From contig JARIEY010000006.1 in assembly GCA_031127085.1 (NCBI GenBank), forward strand, positions 1 to 42,803: a stretch of 42,803 nt of DNA. Direction: 5' to 3'. The notes under the pieces are model-generated. The model did no database searches. It worked only from the letters and a program-made list of their open reading frames with translations, and was not told the DNA's origin. How positions within the stretch are numbered: position 1 is the first letter of the stretch; every line of letters starts with the position of its first letter. The DNA comes from Gemmatimonadota bacterium (GTDB lineage: Bacteria; Gemmatimonadota; Gemmatimonadetes; Gemmatimonadales; Gemmatimonadaceae). A program made the translations under genes and the position numbers. This document shows, piece after piece, positions 40,743-42,803 of the stretch.

Positions 40743-42803
40743 CTATGGCATCGAGGCCGGGATGCCCATGCGCTCGGCTGGCGGGACCTTCTTGGTGCGG
40801 CTGAACTCACGCCGCGCGGCATCGGCCAGCTGTGAGCGCGACCACCACAACTCGATCGCCGTGTCGTAGCGCGTGATCACGTTGTGCATCCAGTACGGCC
40901 GATTCTCTGCGCGCCAGCTCTTCTCGTAGAGCTCGCGCCCAAGCACATAGGCTTCGCGCATCGTCTGCAGACGGCCGTTGATGCCGGAGATGTCGGCGAA
41001 GTCCAGCCAGGTCACTGGTGCCGTGCGCGCGGGATCGGTGGCTGCCTGGTACATCTTCACCATCTCGTCGGCGAACTGGAACTTCATGCCAATGAGGTCG
41101 AGGCGGCGCGCGCCCATATCCATGGCGTCGAGCGCGTCCGGCCAGCGCAGATTGGGCTGCACGCGGCGCGCCTGCGCGATTAGGATCGACGCCGATTCCG
41201 CGTGAATGCGCAGGTCGGGAGCGGCGACACGCACCTTCTTGGCGATCTCCATGCCCTCGCTCGAGTACGGATCGACCCAGTAGAGGAAGTCGTGTCCGTT
41301 GCCCGCGCCCGCTTTGGAGAGCGCCGCGTGCGCTGCCATCAGGTGCTGCTGCGCCGCGTCGATCTTGCCGGTGGTGTCGCCGTGGAACTGCAGGCCGAAC
41401 GCCTTCTGGTAGTCGGGGATGGAGGCCTCGCCCTTCTGCCACGACGCCGCGGCGCCGAAGACGACCCCGTACCACGTCTGGTTGAAGATCTCCTCGCCGT
41501 CATCGCCCCAGCTGGTGTTGAGCATTCCGCTGGCGCCGAGTTTCTGGCCGTCGCGCACAAAGCCCTGGATGTTCTTCAGGGCAATGTTGTTGTCGGGGTA
41601 GGTCATGGACCAGTTGCTCACGCCGGGAGCGACCCACGTTTGCATTCCGCTGCCGCTGAACGGCGTGAGCGACTTCTCAAAGCCGCTGGTGCTCCAGTAA
41701 TTCCACGCCACGGCGATCATGTCCTGCGGCAGGGAACTGACGAGCTTTGGTTCCTTCTCTGCGATGTCGGCCCAGAACAGGAACGTCTTCTTGCTCCCCT
41801 GTGCGCGGAGCGAGCGCTGGATGTCGCCGAGGAACTTGAGGTAGACCGGACCGATGCCGTCGCGCGTGACGGCTTCCTTGGTCTGGCCCTTGCCGAGTTC
41901 AAAGGTTTCGTCGGCGCCCAGGTGCACGAACTGCGACGGGAACATCGAGTCGATCTCGGCGAACCACCGCTTGATGATGTTCATCGACTCCGGCTGGCCG
42001 GGCGCGAGCACGTGACCGTGGGGCGTTTCCGCCACCTTGCTGTAGATCTCGTACTTGAGTGCGTGGTGCAGATGGCCGAACGCTTCCTGTTCGGGGATGA
42101 TCTCGACGTGGAAGGGCTTGGCGTACGCCACCAGCTCCTTCACCTGCTCGCGCGTCATCGCGCCGCTGGGCGGGGCGATGAGCGGATCGCTGTCGTACGC
42201 GAGCGTATGCTCGAAGTAGGGCGAGTACGCGTTCATCTTGAACGCGGCGATGGTGCGAATGATGCGCTTCTGGAACTCGAGCGTGGGCACCGGGCCGCGC
42301 GACAGGTCGTCGTGGAACCCGCGCCAGCGCATGGCTGGCCAGTCGCGGATGACGCCCGTCTGCACCGCGAGCGCCGCGCCGTGCCCGGTAATGAGCTGGG
42401 CGGCGGTCTGCGCGCCGTAGAAGACGCCAGCGGCCGTGGCGCCGATGACCTTGATGGACTTGGGGTCGGCGATGACGATGTACCCCTCGTCCTTCATGGC
42501 ACCGTCGAACTCGAGTTTGCGGGCCGCGAGCAGCGTCTTGGCTTCCACGCTGCTGGCGCGCAGCAACTGGATACGCAGGCCGCTGCCGGCCGCGGCGACC
42601 TTGGCGCCTCGCTCCGAAAGCGATGCCGCGAGATCGGCCGCGGCGAACTTGTCGTCCTTGTCGGCGCCGGCCGTGACGGCCACCGCGCCCTTGAGCGGTG
42701 CGGCAGGTCCGGCGGTAAACTCACGCGGCGCGGGAATGAGTCGCGGCGCCTGAGCGGCGGCGGCGAGCGGAAGCAGGACGATGAGGGAGAGGCAGGCGCG
42801 CTT
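40743..42803 (-). CDS. Glycoside hydrolase family 20 beta-N-acetylhexosaminidase (5' end off window)
   Basis: The frame is open to the right edge; the ORF-track start at 42683 is internal. The 40 codons before it read as a signal peptide (KRACLSLIVLLPLAAAAQA) and the start of the mature protein, so only the initiator, possibly the very next codon, is missing. Residues 20-145 form the GH20b-like domain. The TIM barrel begins at DWPAMRWRGFHDD and holds the catalytic pair in HLGADETF (Asp-Glu), the substrate-assisted GH20 mechanism. Trp/Tyr-rich loops NYWSTSG and NTSWGDDGEE line the site. A helical C-terminal domain of about 230 residues follows. It should release GlcNAc or GalNAc from glycans outside the cytoplasm. 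Confidence 0.93.
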   Translation of the reverse strand, partial: KRACLSLIVLLPLAAAAQAPRLIPAPREFTAGPAAPLKGAVAVTAGADKDDKFAAADLAASLSERGAKVAAAGSGLRIQLLRASSVEAKTLLAARKLEFDGAMKDEGYIVIADPKSIKVIGATAAGVFYGAQTAAQLITGHGAALAVQTGVIRDWPAMRWRGFHDDLSRGPVPTLEFQKRIIRTIAAFKMNAYSPYFEHTLAYDSDPLIAPPSGAMTREQVKELVAYAKPFHVEIIPEQEAFGHLHHALKYEIYSKVAETPHGHVLAPGQPESMNIIKRWFAEIDSMFPSQFVHLGADETFELGKGQTKEAVTRDGIGPVYLKFLGDIQRSLRAQGSKKTFLFWADIAEKEPKLVSSLPQDMIAVAWNYWSTSGFEKSLTPFSGSGMQTWVAPGVSNWSMTYPDNNIALKNIQGFVRDGQKLGASGMLNTSWGDDGEEIFNQTWYGVVFGAAASWQKGEASIPDYQKAFGLQFHGDTTGKIDAAQQHLMAAHAALSKAGAGNGHDFLYWVDPYSSEGMEIAKKVRVAAPDLRIHAESASILIAQARRVQPNLRWPDALDAMDMGARRLDLIGMKFQFADEMVKMYQAATDPARTAPVTWLDFADISGINGRLQTMREAYVLGRELYEKSWRAENRPYWMHNVITRYDTAIELWWSRSQLADAARREFSRTKKVPPAERMGIPASMP

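Overview
The window is GC-rich (visibly well above 60 %) bacterial chromosomal DNA with densely packed genes, many ATGA/GTGA/TGATG start-stop overlaps, and several GTG starts. Three proteins carry sortilin/BNR-type propellers, and there is a DUF5916 outer-membrane protein, an M20 dipeptidase and a Pls/PosA-type NRPS. Together these suggest a Gemmatimonadota (Gemmatimonas-like) chromosome; that is an inference from gene content, not a phylogenetic result. No IS element, integrase, CRISPR array or rRNA was seen, and no stretch over 300 bp lacks a gene.

Layout, left to right. (1) 1-1633: a GntR/FCD regulator cut by the left edge, and nagB, both on minus. (2) 1839-9040: a respiratory island. A minus-strand pair (cytochrome b / two 4Fe-4S / MvhD-like fusion, plus a membrane-anchored protein) diverges from a plus-strand operon: an Rrf2 (NsrR-like) regulator, a 55-aa one-helix subunit, a CuA subunit II, a heme-copper subunit I, a SCO protein and a membrane protein. 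Subunit I keeps all metal-ligand histidines but has Gln where oxygen reductases have the cross-linked Tyr, so the complex is predicted to be a nitric oxide reductase of a non-classical (eNOR-like) kind. (3) 9123-13647: a DASS/SLC13 transporter downstream of a large exported BNR propeller protein, then tRNA-Cys(GCA). (4) 14026-19406: five tightly coupled minus genes (creatininase-like amidohydrolase, ketopantoate-reductase-like protein, SDR, M20 dipeptidase, APC permease) that look like a catabolic operon for a small amide or peptide-like compound.

(5) 19477-28009: minus genes read right to left as rhodanese, TauE exporter, persulfide dioxygenase-rhodanese fusion (a sulfide/persulfide module), argJ, a possible lipoprotein, and a 1321-aa single-module NRPS of the Pls/PosA type. 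(6) 28087-32594: an amidase translationally coupled to a 949-aa triple fusion of cyanophycinase-like peptidase, serine beta-lactamase-like domain and BNR propeller. (7) 32698-37352, plus strand: DUF1295 membrane protein, GHL10 glycosidase-like protein, DUF5916 outer-membrane protein. (8) 37463-42803, minus: a second large BNR propeller protein and a GH20 hexosaminidase cut by the right edge. GH20 and nagB both fit use of amino sugars.

Non-coding features of note: an 11-nt CAGAGARACAA repeat family at three intergenic sites, one folded into a 32-bp perfect hairpin between convergent genes; a G-rich 24-bp tandem repeat beside tRNA-Cys; and palindromic candidate operators before the gntR gene, the divergent respiratory pair and the rhodanese operon.
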